NCBI GenBank assembly: GCA_964412905.1
Contig: CAYPQL010000025.1
Span: forward strand, 1-22,183
Source: CAYPQL01 sp964412905
GTDB lineage: Bacteria > Patescibacteriota > Minisyncoccia > JAHIHE01 > JAGLIN01
Reading direction: 5' to 3'
Length of the DNA stretch: 22,183 nt
In this document: piece after piece, positions 14,024 through 21,187 of the stretch
How the letters are laid out: the number at the start of each line of letters is the position of its first letter
How positions within the stretch are numbered: the first letter of the stretch is position 1
Translations under genes and position numbers: made by a program
The notes under the pieces: generated by a model
What the model was told of the DNA's origin: nothing
Database searches by the model: none
Seen by the model: the letters and a program-made list of their open reading frames with translations, nothing else

Positions 14024-15655
14024 ATGCCAAAAACAACAAAATACATTTTTGTCGCGGGAGGAGTGATGTCAGGGATCGGGAAGGGAATCGCCACCGCTTC
14101 AATAGGAAAAGTTTTGCAGAGTAAGGGATTTTCCGCCACTGCCATTAAAATTGATCCTTATATAAATGTTGACGCCGGCACGATGAACCCCATTGAGCAC
14201 GGCGAAGTTTTTGTGACCGATGACGGGATTGAGACGGATCAGGATATTGGAAATTACGAAAGATTTCTCAACGCCGATATTCTTTCCGACAATTATATGA
14301 CGACGGGCAGAGTGTATGAGTCCGTTATACATCGCGAGAGAAATCTTGAATACGGCGGAAAGTGCGTTGAAGTCGTTCCCCATATTCCTCTGGAAATAAT
14401 AAGAAGAATAAAAAAGGTTGCCAAAAACACAAAAGCTGATTTTGTCTTGATTGAAATCGGGGGGACTATCGGCGAATATCAAAATATCCTATTTTTGGAA
14501 GCGGCTCGAATGCTGCGTCTCCAAAAACCGAAAGATGTCCTTTTCTTTTTGGTGAGCTATCTTCCGATTCCCAATAAAATCGGAGAAATGAAAACGAAGC
14601 CCACCCAATACGCCGCTCGCTCTTTAAACTCGGCCGGGATTCAGCCGGATTTTATCCTTTGCAGAAGCGATGTCGCGATAGACGAGGCGAGAAGGGAAAA
14701 GCTGTCAATGTTCTGCAATGTGGAAAAAGACTGCGTGATTTCCGCTCCGGATGTGGATTCAATATATGATGTGCCGGTGAATTTTGACAATGAAAATATG
14801 GCGCAAAAAATACTTTCCAAATTCAAGATGAGAGCCAGGCGGAAAGATTTGAAAGAATGGAGAAGCTTGGCGAAAAAAATCAAGAATTTAAAGCAAGAAA
14901 TAAAAATAGGCATTGTGGGAAAATATTTCAACACGGGAGATTTTGTCCTTTCCGATTCCTATATTTCCGTCATTGAATCCATAAAGCACGCGGCTTGGTC
15001 GCTGGACAGAAAGCCCATGATTGAATGGATAAATTCCGAGGAATATGAAAAAAATCCCAAGAAACTGAAAGAACTGAAAAAGCTGGACGGGGTGATTATC
15101 CCGGGAGGATTCGGAAGCAGGGGAATTGAAGGAAAAATAAAAGCGATTGAATATTTGCGGGAAAACAAAATTCCTTTTTTGGGCCTATGTTACGGCATGC
15201 AAATCGCTTGTATTGAATTCGCGCGGAATGTTTGCGGACTTGAAAATGCGAATACGACTGAAATAAATAAAGACACAAAATATCCCGTGATTGACATTAT
15301 GCCGGAGCAGAAGAAAAATTTGAAAGAGAAAAATTACGGGGCGACGATGAGGCTGGGCGCGTATCTGGCGAAATTGGAAAACGGAACGATTGCCCGCGAC
15401 GCGTATAAATCTAGCGAGATCTCAGAGCGCCATCGCCACAGATGGGAAGTCAATCTGGATTATGTAAAAATATTGCAGGAAAAAGGGCTGATATTTTCCG
15501 GGACTTCCCCGGACGGGCGATTGATGGAAATCATAGAACTGCCCAAAAGCGAACACCCGTTTTTCGTGGCGACCCAATTCCATCCCGAATTCAAATCCAG
15601 ACCGCTAAATCCCCATCCGCTTTTTAGGGAGTTTGTGAAAGCGGGAATGAGATGA
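14024..15655 (+). CDS. pyrG: CTP synthase
   Basis: CTP synthase makes CTP from UTP with ATP and glutamine, the last step of pyrimidine nucleotide synthesis. The 543-aa product has the full two-domain layout. The N-terminal amidoligase domain has KYIFVAGGVMSGIGKGIATA with P-loop residues up to K20-G21, then KIDPYINVDAGTMNPIEHGE and VTDDGIETDQDIGNYERF. The C-terminal class I glutaminase domain has PGGFGSRGIEGK, the nucleophile C389 in LGLCYGMQ, and H520 and E522 in QFHPEF. The P-loop reads VMSGIGKG where many bacteria have VVSSLGKG, a mild variant. The ATG lacks a Shine-Dalgarno. The gene is convergent with rpmA across a shared terminator. Confidence 0.98.
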   Translation: MPKTTKYIFVAGGVMSGIGKGIATASIGKVLQSKGFSATAIKIDPYINVDAGTMNPIEHGEVFVTDDGIETDQDIGNYERFLNADILSDNYMTTGRVYESVIHRERNLEYGGKCVEVVPHIPLEIIRRIKKVAKNTKADFVLIEIGGTIGEYQNILFLEAARMLRLQKPKDVLFFLVSYLPIPNKIGEMKTKPTQYAARSLNSAGIQPDFILCRSDVAIDEARREKLSMFCNVEKDCVISAPDVDSIYDVPVNFDNENMAQKILSKFKMRARRKDLKEWRSLAKKIKNLKQEIKIGIVGKYFNTGDFVLSDSYISVIESIKHAAWSLDRKPMIEWINSEEYEKNPKKLKELKKLDGVIIPGGFGSRGIEGKIKAIEYLRENKIPFLGLCYGMQIACIEFARNVCGLENANTTEINKDTKYPVIDIMPEQKKNLKEKNYGATMRLGAYLAKLENGTIARDAYKSSEISERHRHRWEVNLDYVKILQEKGLIFSGTSPDGRLMEIIELPKSEHPFFVATQFHPEFKSRPLNPHPLFREFVKAGMR

Positions 15656-15673
15656 GTATTTAGTATTAAGTAT

Positions 15674-15800
15674 TACCTTGAATAAAGAAATTCAATGCAG
15701 CTGTCACCCTGAGCTTGTCGAAGGGTGGCAAACGCGCTAAATTTATCATAGTTCGACAAGCTCACTATGACAAATTTAGCTACTTCTTCATTCAAAGGTA
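15674..15800. repeat. Nested palindromic element downstream of pyrG
   Basis: An outer inverted repeat (TACCTTGAATAAAGAA from 15674, and TTCTTCATTCAAAGGTA to 15800) encloses an inner GTCA-type element (15701-15773). The inner element has two hairpins of its own, CACCCT with AGGGTG and CATAGT with ACTATG, both around the complementary 11-base pair GAGCTTGTCGA and TCGACAAGCTC. TAGTATTAAGTATTA just before it is another short tandem repeat. Confidence 0.8.
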
Positions 15801-15806
15801 TTAAGC

Positions 15807-15834
15807 AAAAAACAGGAGATTTTCCTGTTTTTTT
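15807..15834. terminator. Bidirectional terminator between pyrG and rpmA
   Basis: CAGGA (15813-15817) pairs with TCCTG (15823-15827), flanked by six A on the left and seven T on the right. It can therefore end transcription of pyrG on the plus strand and of rpmA on the minus strand. Confidence 0.85.
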
Positions 15835-15856
15835 ATAAGCCTAACTTGCAAAAAAT

Positions 15857-16174
15857 TTATTTTACCGCTTCTTTTTGCGGCTGGTTCTGCGGGATTTTTT
15901 CTTTTTCAACGCTGACAAATTTGACCTTTTTTTTGTTGCCGTTGAATCTGACGATTTGTTTTTCGGTGAATTTTACGAAGCCGTCAATGATCGCGAAAAT
16001 CGTGTGATCTTTGCCTTGCATAACGCCTTTGCCGAGTTTGAATTTGTTGCCTCTTTGCCGGACAATGATGTTGCCGGCTTTCGCGGCTTGATTTCCAAAA
16101 ATCTTAACGCCCAGATATTGTGGCTGGCTGTCCCTTAAGTTTGTCGCCGTGCCGCCTGCTTTCTTATGTGCCAT
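15857..16174 (-). CDS. rpmA: 50S ribosomal protein L27
   Basis: L27 reaches the peptidyl-transferase centre with its N-terminal tail. The 105-aa product starts MAHKKAGGTATNLRDSQPQY, with the usual tail and no Firmicutes-type cleavable extension, and continues LGVKIFGNQAAKAGNIIVRQ, then RGNKFKLGKGVMQGKDHTIF. A C-terminal extension rich in Lys, Gln and Pro (about 90-105) goes beyond the family core of about 85 aa. In most bacteria rpmA follows rplU and precedes obg. Here the gene upstream is a methyltransferase, so the classic operon is broken up. Confidence 0.97.
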   Translation of the reverse strand: MAHKKAGGTATNLRDSQPQYLGVKIFGNQAAKAGNIIVRQRGNKFKLGKGVMQGKDHTIFAIIDGFVKFTEKQIVRFNGNKKKVKFVSVEKEKIPQNQPQKEAVK

Positions 16175-16181
16175 AGTGATT

Positions 16182-16216
16182 AGTTAAAAGTTAAAAGTTT
16201 ATAAAGTTATAAAGTT
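16182..16216. repeat. Two short tandem repeats between rpmA and the methyltransferase gene
   Basis: AGTTAAA occurs twice (16182-16195) and ATAAAGTT twice (16201-16216). They fill most of the 53-base gap between the two minus-strand genes. Confidence 0.7.
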
Positions 16217-16227
16217 GTTTAAATTAA

Positions 16228-17460
16228 TCATCTATTCTCAAAAATGAACACCTCTCTTGCCACAAATTGGTTCGGCCTGTCGTAAATGATTGAATTTCGG
16301 GAAGTGATTTTTGTGTGTTTGGTGATGAGTTTTTCATTTAGCGGACTTATGATAGAATAGCCCATTTTTCCCAGCTTGTCAACAAATGGCGCGAAAACAT
16401 ATTGGTCTTGCTTTATTTTGTAGGCCGGAATGGTGACGACAATCCTCGCTTTTTTTCTCAAGACAAGCTTGGCGATTTGGAAAAATTTCAGATAGATCTT
16501 TTCCAGATTCTCAAAATTTCTTTTAATCTCCGATTTTTGGGGAACTTTATCATAAATCGGCCCCAAAGTGGATTCCGTCACAATCGCGTCAATGGAGTTC
16601 GGATTTATTTTTTTGGAAATGCCGTTGATGTCGGATTGAAATATTTTGTAATCGGGATATCTTAATATATATTTTGTGGCGAGCCATTCCAAGTTTGTTT
16701 TGGAATTTTCAACTTGCTTGTCATTTGCTTCGCTTCCAATAACTCTATAATCATTAAGCAGAGCTTCTTGCAGAATTGTTCCAACTCCGCAAAATAGATC
16801 GAGCAAGGTTTGCCCTTCTTTTAAGTTTGCCAGATTAATCATTATTTGGGCAAGCTTTGGCGGAATCATTCCCATGCGGGAATCCCGGCAAGGCCTTTCA
16901 TAGTCGCGCTTTGAATAGCTTTCCACGTCTTGCACTGCTATAGTTTTGGACAAAACAATTTTATCATTGCCGATTATAATATTAAATTCAACTCCTTTTA
17001 TCGCTAATTTGTTTTTGAAAATTGACGCGCTGTTCAGCTCTCTTGTTTTATTATCAGGGAAAACAAGCCGTAAGCTTGATTTTTTGGAGAATGATTTTTT
17101 GACGTTTGCAAAGCTTCTTTTTATCTCCCCGAATATTTTCGGCGCTTCTGTTTTTTTATCATCAACAAAATACGCGCTATAGCCGATAGTTTTTTTGCTG
17201 GAAATTTTTTCTATGACAGAATTAATTTCTTCAAAAACTTCTGCCAGATTTTGATAAGCGCCCAAAAACTCGGAGATTTTTTTTGTTCCTCCCATTTGCA
17301 CGAGAAGTTCTCTGAAGTTTATCTTATCTTCAATTTCCAGCGTGAACATTTCCCTGGACATAAATCTCACGATATAATCGGTTTTTGTCTTTTCCAGCAT
17401 CGCCTGCAATTCAGCGACTGACAAAGCCGGAACGCGTCCCAGATGGAATATATATTTCAT
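16228..17460 (-). CDS. TRM11/TrmG10-like SAM-dependent methyltransferase
   Basis: The product belongs to the COG1041/Trm11-like class of nucleic-acid methyltransferases, whose archaeal and eukaryotic members methylate the N2 of G10 in tRNA. The start MKYIFHLGRVPALSVAEL at 17460 is preferred over codons further upstream because those fall in a tandem repeat. This gives 410 aa. The N-terminal half (about 1-180) is a THUMP-like RNA-binding region. RMGMIPPKLAQIMINLA leads into motif I, LLDLFCGVGTILQEAL, the SAM-binding loop. The catalytic motif IV reads AIVTESTLGP, where relatives have (D/N)PPYG or TEPxLGP, so the usual Pro is missing. It lies just before rpmA and may be cotranscribed. A tRNA target is inferred from the family only. 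Confidence 0.85.
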   Translation of the reverse strand: MKYIFHLGRVPALSVAELQAMLEKTKTDYIVRFMSREMFTLEIEDKINFRELLVQMGGTKKISEFLGAYQNLAEVFEEINSVIEKISSKKTIGYSAYFVDDKKTEAPKIFGEIKRSFANVKKSFSKKSSLRLVFPDNKTRELNSASIFKNKLAIKGVEFNIIIGNDKIVLSKTIAVQDVESYSKRDYERPCRDSRMGMIPPKLAQIMINLANLKEGQTLLDLFCGVGTILQEALLNDYRVIGSEANDKQVENSKTNLEWLATKYILRYPDYKIFQSDINGISKKINPNSIDAIVTESTLGPIYDKVPQKSEIKRNFENLEKIYLKFFQIAKLVLRKKARIVVTIPAYKIKQDQYVFAPFVDKLGKMGYSIISPLNEKLITKHTKITSRNSIIYDRPNQFVAREVFIFENR

Positions 17461-17492
17461 ATTTTTCAAATGATGGTTTATAATAGGCATAT

Positions 17493-17516
17493 AAGCATTT
17501 AAGCATTTAAGCATTT
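17493..17516. repeat. Octamer tandem repeat AAGCATTT between divergent genes
   Basis: Three perfect AAGCATTT units lie in the 69-base gap between the divergent methyltransferase and Ada-like genes, where both promoters must lie. The array continues loosely on both sides as GCATATA and AAACAATTT. Confidence 0.8.
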
Positions 17517-17529
17517 AAACAATTTAACA

Positions 17530-17988
17530 ATGAAATTAGATTTTATAAAAGATAATCAAGAAAAAATAGTTTTGCTGGCCGGTTTTCTGCTAGTTCTTTC
17601 CGCGGGGTTTTTTGCGGGATATTTTTACTCAAAAGAGCAGATTGACAGTAAAGGCGTAGTTATAGAAAATCCCGATCAGGATTGCCAAAATTTATTTGAT
17701 TTAAAAACTGCTAATAATAATCTAAGTTCTAGCTCAAGCTCTAATCCCGACTCTAATTCTAGTCTAAGTGCTGTTTCTTCCTCGCAAGTAAAAGGAGAGC
17801 AGGAAAAATCTGAAAATACGGTTTTGCAGAATAAGACGGGAATGTTTGTCGCCAGCAAGAACAGCAAGATTTATCATAGGCCGGATTGCAAATATGTCAA
17901 CAGTATTAAGGAAGAAAATAAAATATTTTTTAAGTCAGTTCAAGAAGCGCAAGATAGGGGATATACGGCGCATGATTGCGGGAAATAA
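17530..17988 (+). CDS. Membrane-anchored protein with Ada-type metal-binding domain
   Basis: This 152-aa protein has one N-terminal membrane helix (about 12-33). A Ser/Asn-rich linker (NNLSSSSSSNPDSNSSLSAV, about 62-81) follows, then a C-terminal domain starting FVASKNSKIYHRPDCKYVNS. This matches the small zinc-binding domain related to the N-terminus of Ada, seen at the end of many secreted nucleases and anchored proteins. The usual ending Pro-Cys-x-x-Cys is replaced by TAHDCGK, so only C120 and C150 remain, with H148 perhaps a third ligand. The domain probably lies outside the cell. Its role is unknown. The gene stands alone and diverges from the methyltransferase gene. Confidence 0.75.
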   Translation: MKLDFIKDNQEKIVLLAGFLLVLSAGFFAGYFYSKEQIDSKGVVIENPDQDCQNLFDLKTANNNLSSSSSSNPDSNSSLSAVSSSQVKGEQEKSENTVLQNKTGMFVASKNSKIYHRPDCKYVNSIKEENKIFFKSVQEAQDRGYTAHDCGK

Positions 17989-18000
17989 AATTATGAAGTT

Positions 18001-18021
18001 GGAATGTGGAATGTGGAATGT
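18001..18021. repeat. Heptamer tandem repeat GGAATGT
   Basis: Three perfect GGAATGT units directly follow the end of the Ada-like gene and precede a palindromic element. Confidence 0.75.
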
Positions 18022-18036
18022 TAAGAAACAATATAT

Positions 18037-18224
18037 TTGTCATTGCGAGCATCAGCGAAGTCGTGCCTATGGCAGATCCGCCAAAGGCGGACAATCTCAG
18101 AGTTATTAAAACAAGCCAATGTTATTTTCTACATTTTATCGCTAGAATGGGAATAAGAGATTGTCCACCCCAGGCGGATCTGCCTAAGGCATGACTTCGT
18201 CGCTGATGCTCCTCGCAATGACAA
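18037..18224. repeat. 188-bp palindromic TTGTCATTGCGAG element
   Basis: The ends TTGTCATTGCGAG and CTCGCAATGACAA are perfect inverted repeats. The next arms also pair: GCATCAGCGAAGTCGTGCC and GGCATGACTTCGTCGCTGATG, apart from one inserted base, followed by GGCAGATCCGCC and GGCGGATCTGCC. This is the longest and best preserved member of the family here. The plus-strand frames running through it are not genes. Confidence 0.9.
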
Positions 18225-18273
18225 AAAATAATATCTCGTAATTTAAAGGAAGTAAATTTTTAGATGATATTCT

Positions 18274-19521
18274 TTATATTCCCAAAATCTTCAAAACCTC
18301 ATCTTGAAAAAGCAGGAATATTCCCAGGATAATCATAATAAACCCCATCAGGATTTTCACGGTTGTTCTGTTTTTTTTGCGCATATTATCCATTCGTTTT
18401 ATGTCAAAGCCCCACGCCGCGATGAGCAAGATAATCACCAGCGGAAGGACGAAAATCAGGTTGTAAATAAAAAGATAAAGATAGCCTTGCGCGCGCATAT
18501 TTTCTTGGCTTAACATACTCAAAATTCCCAGATAAACTTGTCCCGTGCAAGGAAGCTCAAAAGCGGAAACGAGAACGCCGGCGATAAAAACGGAGGGGAT
18601 CGTTCCTTTTTTCAGGAAGCCCGTGAAAATCGGCTTGGTTTTTTCGGGAATTCTAAGAAGCTGTTTTCCGTCAGGATATAAGCCTTCCTTGATTTCCAAA
18701 AATCCGGCAAGCAAAACGATGGCGCCGGCGAAGATAGTAACTTCTGTTTGTATGTTATACCGAGTAATAATTTTTATCAATCCCAGCCCCGCGAGATAAT
18801 AAGCTGCGAAAACGGCGCCGATATAAACCAAGCCTATTTTGATTATTCTTTTTCGGGAAGCTTTTATTGACAATAAAACTCCGAGCAGAAAAATCAGAAC
18901 GGCAATCGCGCAAGGATTTATGGAATCTATAATCGCCGTGGTAACGATAAGCGTCAAGGACAAGCTCTTGCCTTTGCTTGAGTCGTCATTATTTTTATTA
19001 TTATTTCCGTTGACGATGCATTGAGCGCCGTAATCTATGCCGCATCCGTCTTCTCCGCCGCTGCCAACAGTGAAGTCAATTTTTGAAACATTAGGCCAAG
19101 CGTCAAGGAATTTAGAGCAGTCAAAAAGCAAATTGTCGTTATTTCGGATAGCCAGATCTATTTTTTTCCTTAAATTATTTTCAATATCCGCTACTCCGGA
19201 TAGATAATTTTTTCCGGCGAAAATGATTGGAATTTTGGCGTCAGACTCCGGCACATCATAAGTTAGCGCGAAATGATTGAAAAGCTGCCTGCATTTCTCT
19301 TCTTCCCGGACATCGTATTTCAGAAATTCTATTTTTTCCTCGTATTCTTTTTTTATTTCCTCAAGAAACGGCTTGATCGCCTGGCAATTTGAGCAGGTTT
19401 CGGTTTGAAAATAGACTATTTTTATTTTCCCGCTATTTTCCTGCGCCGAGATTTGATTGCCGTTCGGGATTGATAAAGCCAGCAAAAATATAAAAACGAA
19501 AAAAGACAATATTTTTTTCAT
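18274..19521 (-). CDS. Thioredoxin-CcdA fusion (DsbD-like thiol-disulfide transporter)
   Basis: The 415-aa product starts with a signal or anchor segment (ILSFFVFIFLLALSIP). A thioredoxin-like domain follows with the redox pair ETCSNC (C43, C46). About seven helices of a CcdA/DsbD-type membrane domain come next (from about residue 186), with the two conserved Cys in INPCAIAV (C204) and FELPCTGQ (C325). CcdA-type proteins carry electrons from cytoplasmic thioredoxin across the membrane. Here the outer acceptor is fused at the N-terminus, unlike E. coli DsbD, whose thioredoxin-like domain is at the C-terminus. Extra Cys (C77, C135, C160, C168) lie in the outer part and may form structural disulfides. 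It probably keeps exported thiol proteins reduced. Confidence 0.93.
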   Translation of the reverse strand: MKKILSFFVFIFLLALSIPNGNQISAQENSGKIKIVYFQTETCSNCQAIKPFLEEIKKEYEEKIEFLKYDVREEEKCRQLFNHFALTYDVPESDAKIPIIFAGKNYLSGVADIENNLRKKIDLAIRNNDNLLFDCSKFLDAWPNVSKIDFTVGSGGEDGCGIDYGAQCIVNGNNNKNNDDSSKGKSLSLTLIVTTAIIDSINPCAIAVLIFLLGVLLSIKASRKRIIKIGLVYIGAVFAAYYLAGLGLIKIITRYNIQTEVTIFAGAIVLLAGFLEIKEGLYPDGKQLLRIPEKTKPIFTGFLKKGTIPSVFIAGVLVSAFELPCTGQVYLGILSMLSQENMRAQGYLYLFIYNLIFVLPLVIILLIAAWGFDIKRMDNMRKKNRTTVKILMGFIMIILGIFLLFQDEVLKILGI

Positions 19522-19572
19522 AGTGATTATAGGATTAAATTATTATTTAGAGTTTGTCAAAATGGCATTTAT

Positions 19573-19658
19573 TTGTCATTTCGAGCATCAGCGAGAAATC
19601 TATAAACTTCAGATATTTCTATAATTTTTAGATTTCTCACGAGGCTTTCGAAATGACA
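19573..19658. repeat. 86-bp palindromic TTGTCATTTCGAG element
   Basis: The left end TTGTCATTTCGAGCATCAGC and the right end GGCTTTCGAAATGACA are inverted repeats. Inside, GAGAAATCTATAAA and TTTTTAGATTTCTC also pair. It resembles the element before pyrG (13855-13968). Confidence 0.85.
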
Positions 19659-19754
19659 GAATCAAACTACTTATCCATATTATCCTAAAATCGGCGGGAA
19701 GACAAGGGAAGAGATTCATATAAACATATAAGCATATAAATAATTTCCCCGCCC

Positions 19755-19784
19755 CGCTGGAGTCTCCGCCTCGGGACTCCAGCG
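19755..19784. repeat. Variable-stem palindrome (copy 2)
   Basis: CGCTGGAGTC (19755-19764) pairs perfectly with GACTCCAGCG (19775-19784) across the ten-base loop TCCGCCTCGG. The loop differs in only two bases from that of the copy at 5109-5153, while the stem is different. Confidence 0.8.
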
Positions 19785-19810
19785 AGAAATATCGCCTTGC
19801 CCGCTTTCTC

Positions 19811-19839
19811 GTCAGAGTCCTCTGATGAGAGACTCTGAC
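19811..19839. repeat. Variable-stem palindrome (copy 3, reverse orientation)
   Basis: GTCAGAGTC (19811-19819) pairs perfectly with GACTCTGAC (19831-19839) across an eleven-base loop. Its flanks (GCCCGCTTTCTC on the left, GCGGCGGAAGG on the right) match the reverse complement of the flanks of the copy at 5109-5153. Confidence 0.7.
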
Positions 19840-19868
19840 GCGGCGGAAGGAGGGAGATTCATATAAAC

Positions 19869-19928
19869 AATACAACAATACAACAATACAACAATACAAC
19901 AATACAACAATACAACAATACAACAATA
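19869..19928. repeat. Octamer array AATACAAC running into the scaffold gap
   Basis: Seven and a half perfect AATACAAC units (19869-19928) end at the run of N. The sequence after the gap begins CAACAATCAA, so the array probably continues across it. Confidence 0.95.
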
Positions 19929-20028
19929 NNNNNNNNNNNNNNNNNNNNNNNNNNNNNNNNNNNNNNNNNNNNNNNNNNNNNNNNNNNNNNNNNNNNNNNN
20001 NNNNNNNNNNNNNNNNNNNNNNNNNNNN
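19929..20028. other. Assembly gap of 100 N
   Basis: Exactly 100 N, a conventional placeholder for a gap of unknown length, lie inside the octamer array. The true distance and repeat number are unknown. Confidence 0.98.
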
Positions 20029-20044
20029 CAACAATCAATTTCTT

Positions 20045-20064
20045 AATTTCCAATTTCCAATTTC
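20045..20064. repeat. Heptamer tandem repeat AATTTCC
   Basis: Two perfect AATTTCC units and a third lacking its last base lie shortly after the scaffold gap. Confidence 0.7.
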
Positions 20065-20185
20065 TGTATATTATTCTTGACATTTTTTCCATTCCGCGTA
20101 TAATTCAAAGTCAGGTTCCGCTCTTTGAAAACTTAATAAATTAGTAACTATTTATCTGCTCTAAAAAACATTTATCCTAAAAATC

Positions 20186-20318
20186 TGTCATTGCGACCCG
20201 CCATCAGGCGGGGAAGCAATCTCAGAGTCGCGCAAACAAACAAATAATTATTCAAACATTTTATCTCTGGAATGGGAATGCGAGATTGCTTCGTCGCTGA
20301 TGCTCCTCGCAATGACAA
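20186..20318. repeat. Palindromic TGTCATTGCGA element upstream of the helical-repeat gene
   Basis: TGTCATTGCGACCCGCC on the left pairs in part with CTCGCAATGACA on the right. Next come GAAGCAATCTCAGAG and GCGAGATTGCTTCG as a second pair. The right arm, TCGTCGCTGATGCTCCTCGC, matches the right arm of the element at 18037-18224. Confidence 0.85.
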
Positions 20319-20432
20319 AAAAGGCGGGCAGTTGCAATAAATCCACCGGTCCGAAAAGATTGCGATTTTTTAGATGGCAGTTTTTTGGGACTGGTGAATT
20401 AAATCGGTCTGATATAAATGAGGTGAAAAGAG

Positions 20433-21176
20433 ATGACGGAGATGTTAAGCAAAGAACAAATTGACAAAATATCAAACGAATTGTCCACGCTTTATAGTAA
20501 AGCAAAGACAAAAGAAGAATATGAGAACTTGATGAAATTGAGCCGCAGGTATGCAGACAAACTACAGTCACATATGGTATTTCCAAACGCAATTGTAATG
20601 ATTGTTTTTCATGGAGACTGGGCAGAGTATCATCTTTTTGATAAATTTCCGGAAGGATTTACAAAAGAGGATATAAATAAATTTGCTAAAAAGATTGAAG
20701 CAAACAGACTAAGACTTATGGTAAACGAGACAGACGATAACAGGGTCGCTTTGCTTTACCTCGAGTTTAATATTTGGAGCCACTTGCTCAATAATCAAGA
20801 AAAAGCAAATTGGTGTATCGTGCAAATGGATAGAATAATTTCCAATGGAAAAGTTTCAGAAGCATCAATTTTGAAAATGATTAATTCCGCGGGGAATAAA
20901 GAGATGGATGCAAAAAACTGGACTAGGGCTATAGAAATTTTTAACGGAATTAATAAATTTCCTCAAGAAATTCTGGAAAAACCAGAAAACCGGTTATATA
21001 CGGCTAACATATTTAACCAACGCGGTGCATCAAAAATTCGTGGCGATATTGATATCAGAGATGGCATAAAAGATATTGTGATTGCCTTGGATTATTATTT
21101 AAAGCAAACACCAGTGCCAATGAAACACATAGAGGGCATACGGAACAGACTAATGGAGGCGACAAAAAAACTATAA
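20433..21176 (+). CDS. Helical-repeat protein of unknown function
   Basis: This 247-aa protein has GAGGTG (20420-20425) seven bases before the ATG, one of the better ribosome binding sites here. I do not recognise a named family. It appears all-helical. The second half shows TPR-like spacing, for example MDAKNWTRAIEIFNGINKFP, then ENRLYTANIFNQRGASKIRG and a last helix IKDIVIALDYYLKQ. The first 50 residues look like a coiled coil (LSKEQIDKISNELSTLYSKA). There is no signal peptide or membrane helix, so it is probably cytoplasmic. It is AT-rich like the genes at 125-2001 and unlike the MFS gene that follows. It has its own terminator and no operon partner. Confidence 0.8.
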   Translation: MTEMLSKEQIDKISNELSTLYSKAKTKEEYENLMKLSRRYADKLQSHMVFPNAIVMIVFHGDWAEYHLFDKFPEGFTKEDINKFAKKIEANRLRLMVNETDDNRVALLYLEFNIWSHLLNNQEKANWCIVQMDRIISNGKVSEASILKMINSAGNKEMDAKNWTRAIEIFNGINKFPQEILEKPENRLYTANIFNQRGASKIRGDIDIRDGIKDIVIALDYYLKQTPVPMKHIEGIRNRLMEATKKL

Positions 21177-21187
21177 AAAATACAAAT

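Larger units (their letters stand above)
19522..20432. other. Repeat-rich intergenic region of about 0.9 kb with scaffold gap
   Basis: No gene is supported here. From left to right it holds a GTCAT palindrome (19573-19658), loose CATATAAA repeats (19718-19740), two variable-stem palindromes (19755-19839), an octamer array broken by 100 N, a heptamer array (20045-20064) and a second GTCAT palindrome (20186-20318). A possible leader hairpin of the next gene follows, with CACCGGTCC at 20344-20352 and GGACTGGTG at 20388-20396, one pair being G-T. Confidence 0.8.

Noticed and set aside
17846..18194. Plus-strand frames after the Ada-like gene
   Set aside because: They overlap the real gene in another frame and then read through the tandem repeat and the 188-bp palindrome.
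19869..19928. CRISPR array
   Set aside because: The units are 8 bases and contiguous, with no spacers and no cas genes.
19609..20092. Minus-strand frames across the N gap
   Set aside because: They consist of translated octamer repeats (LLYCCIVV) and unknown bases.
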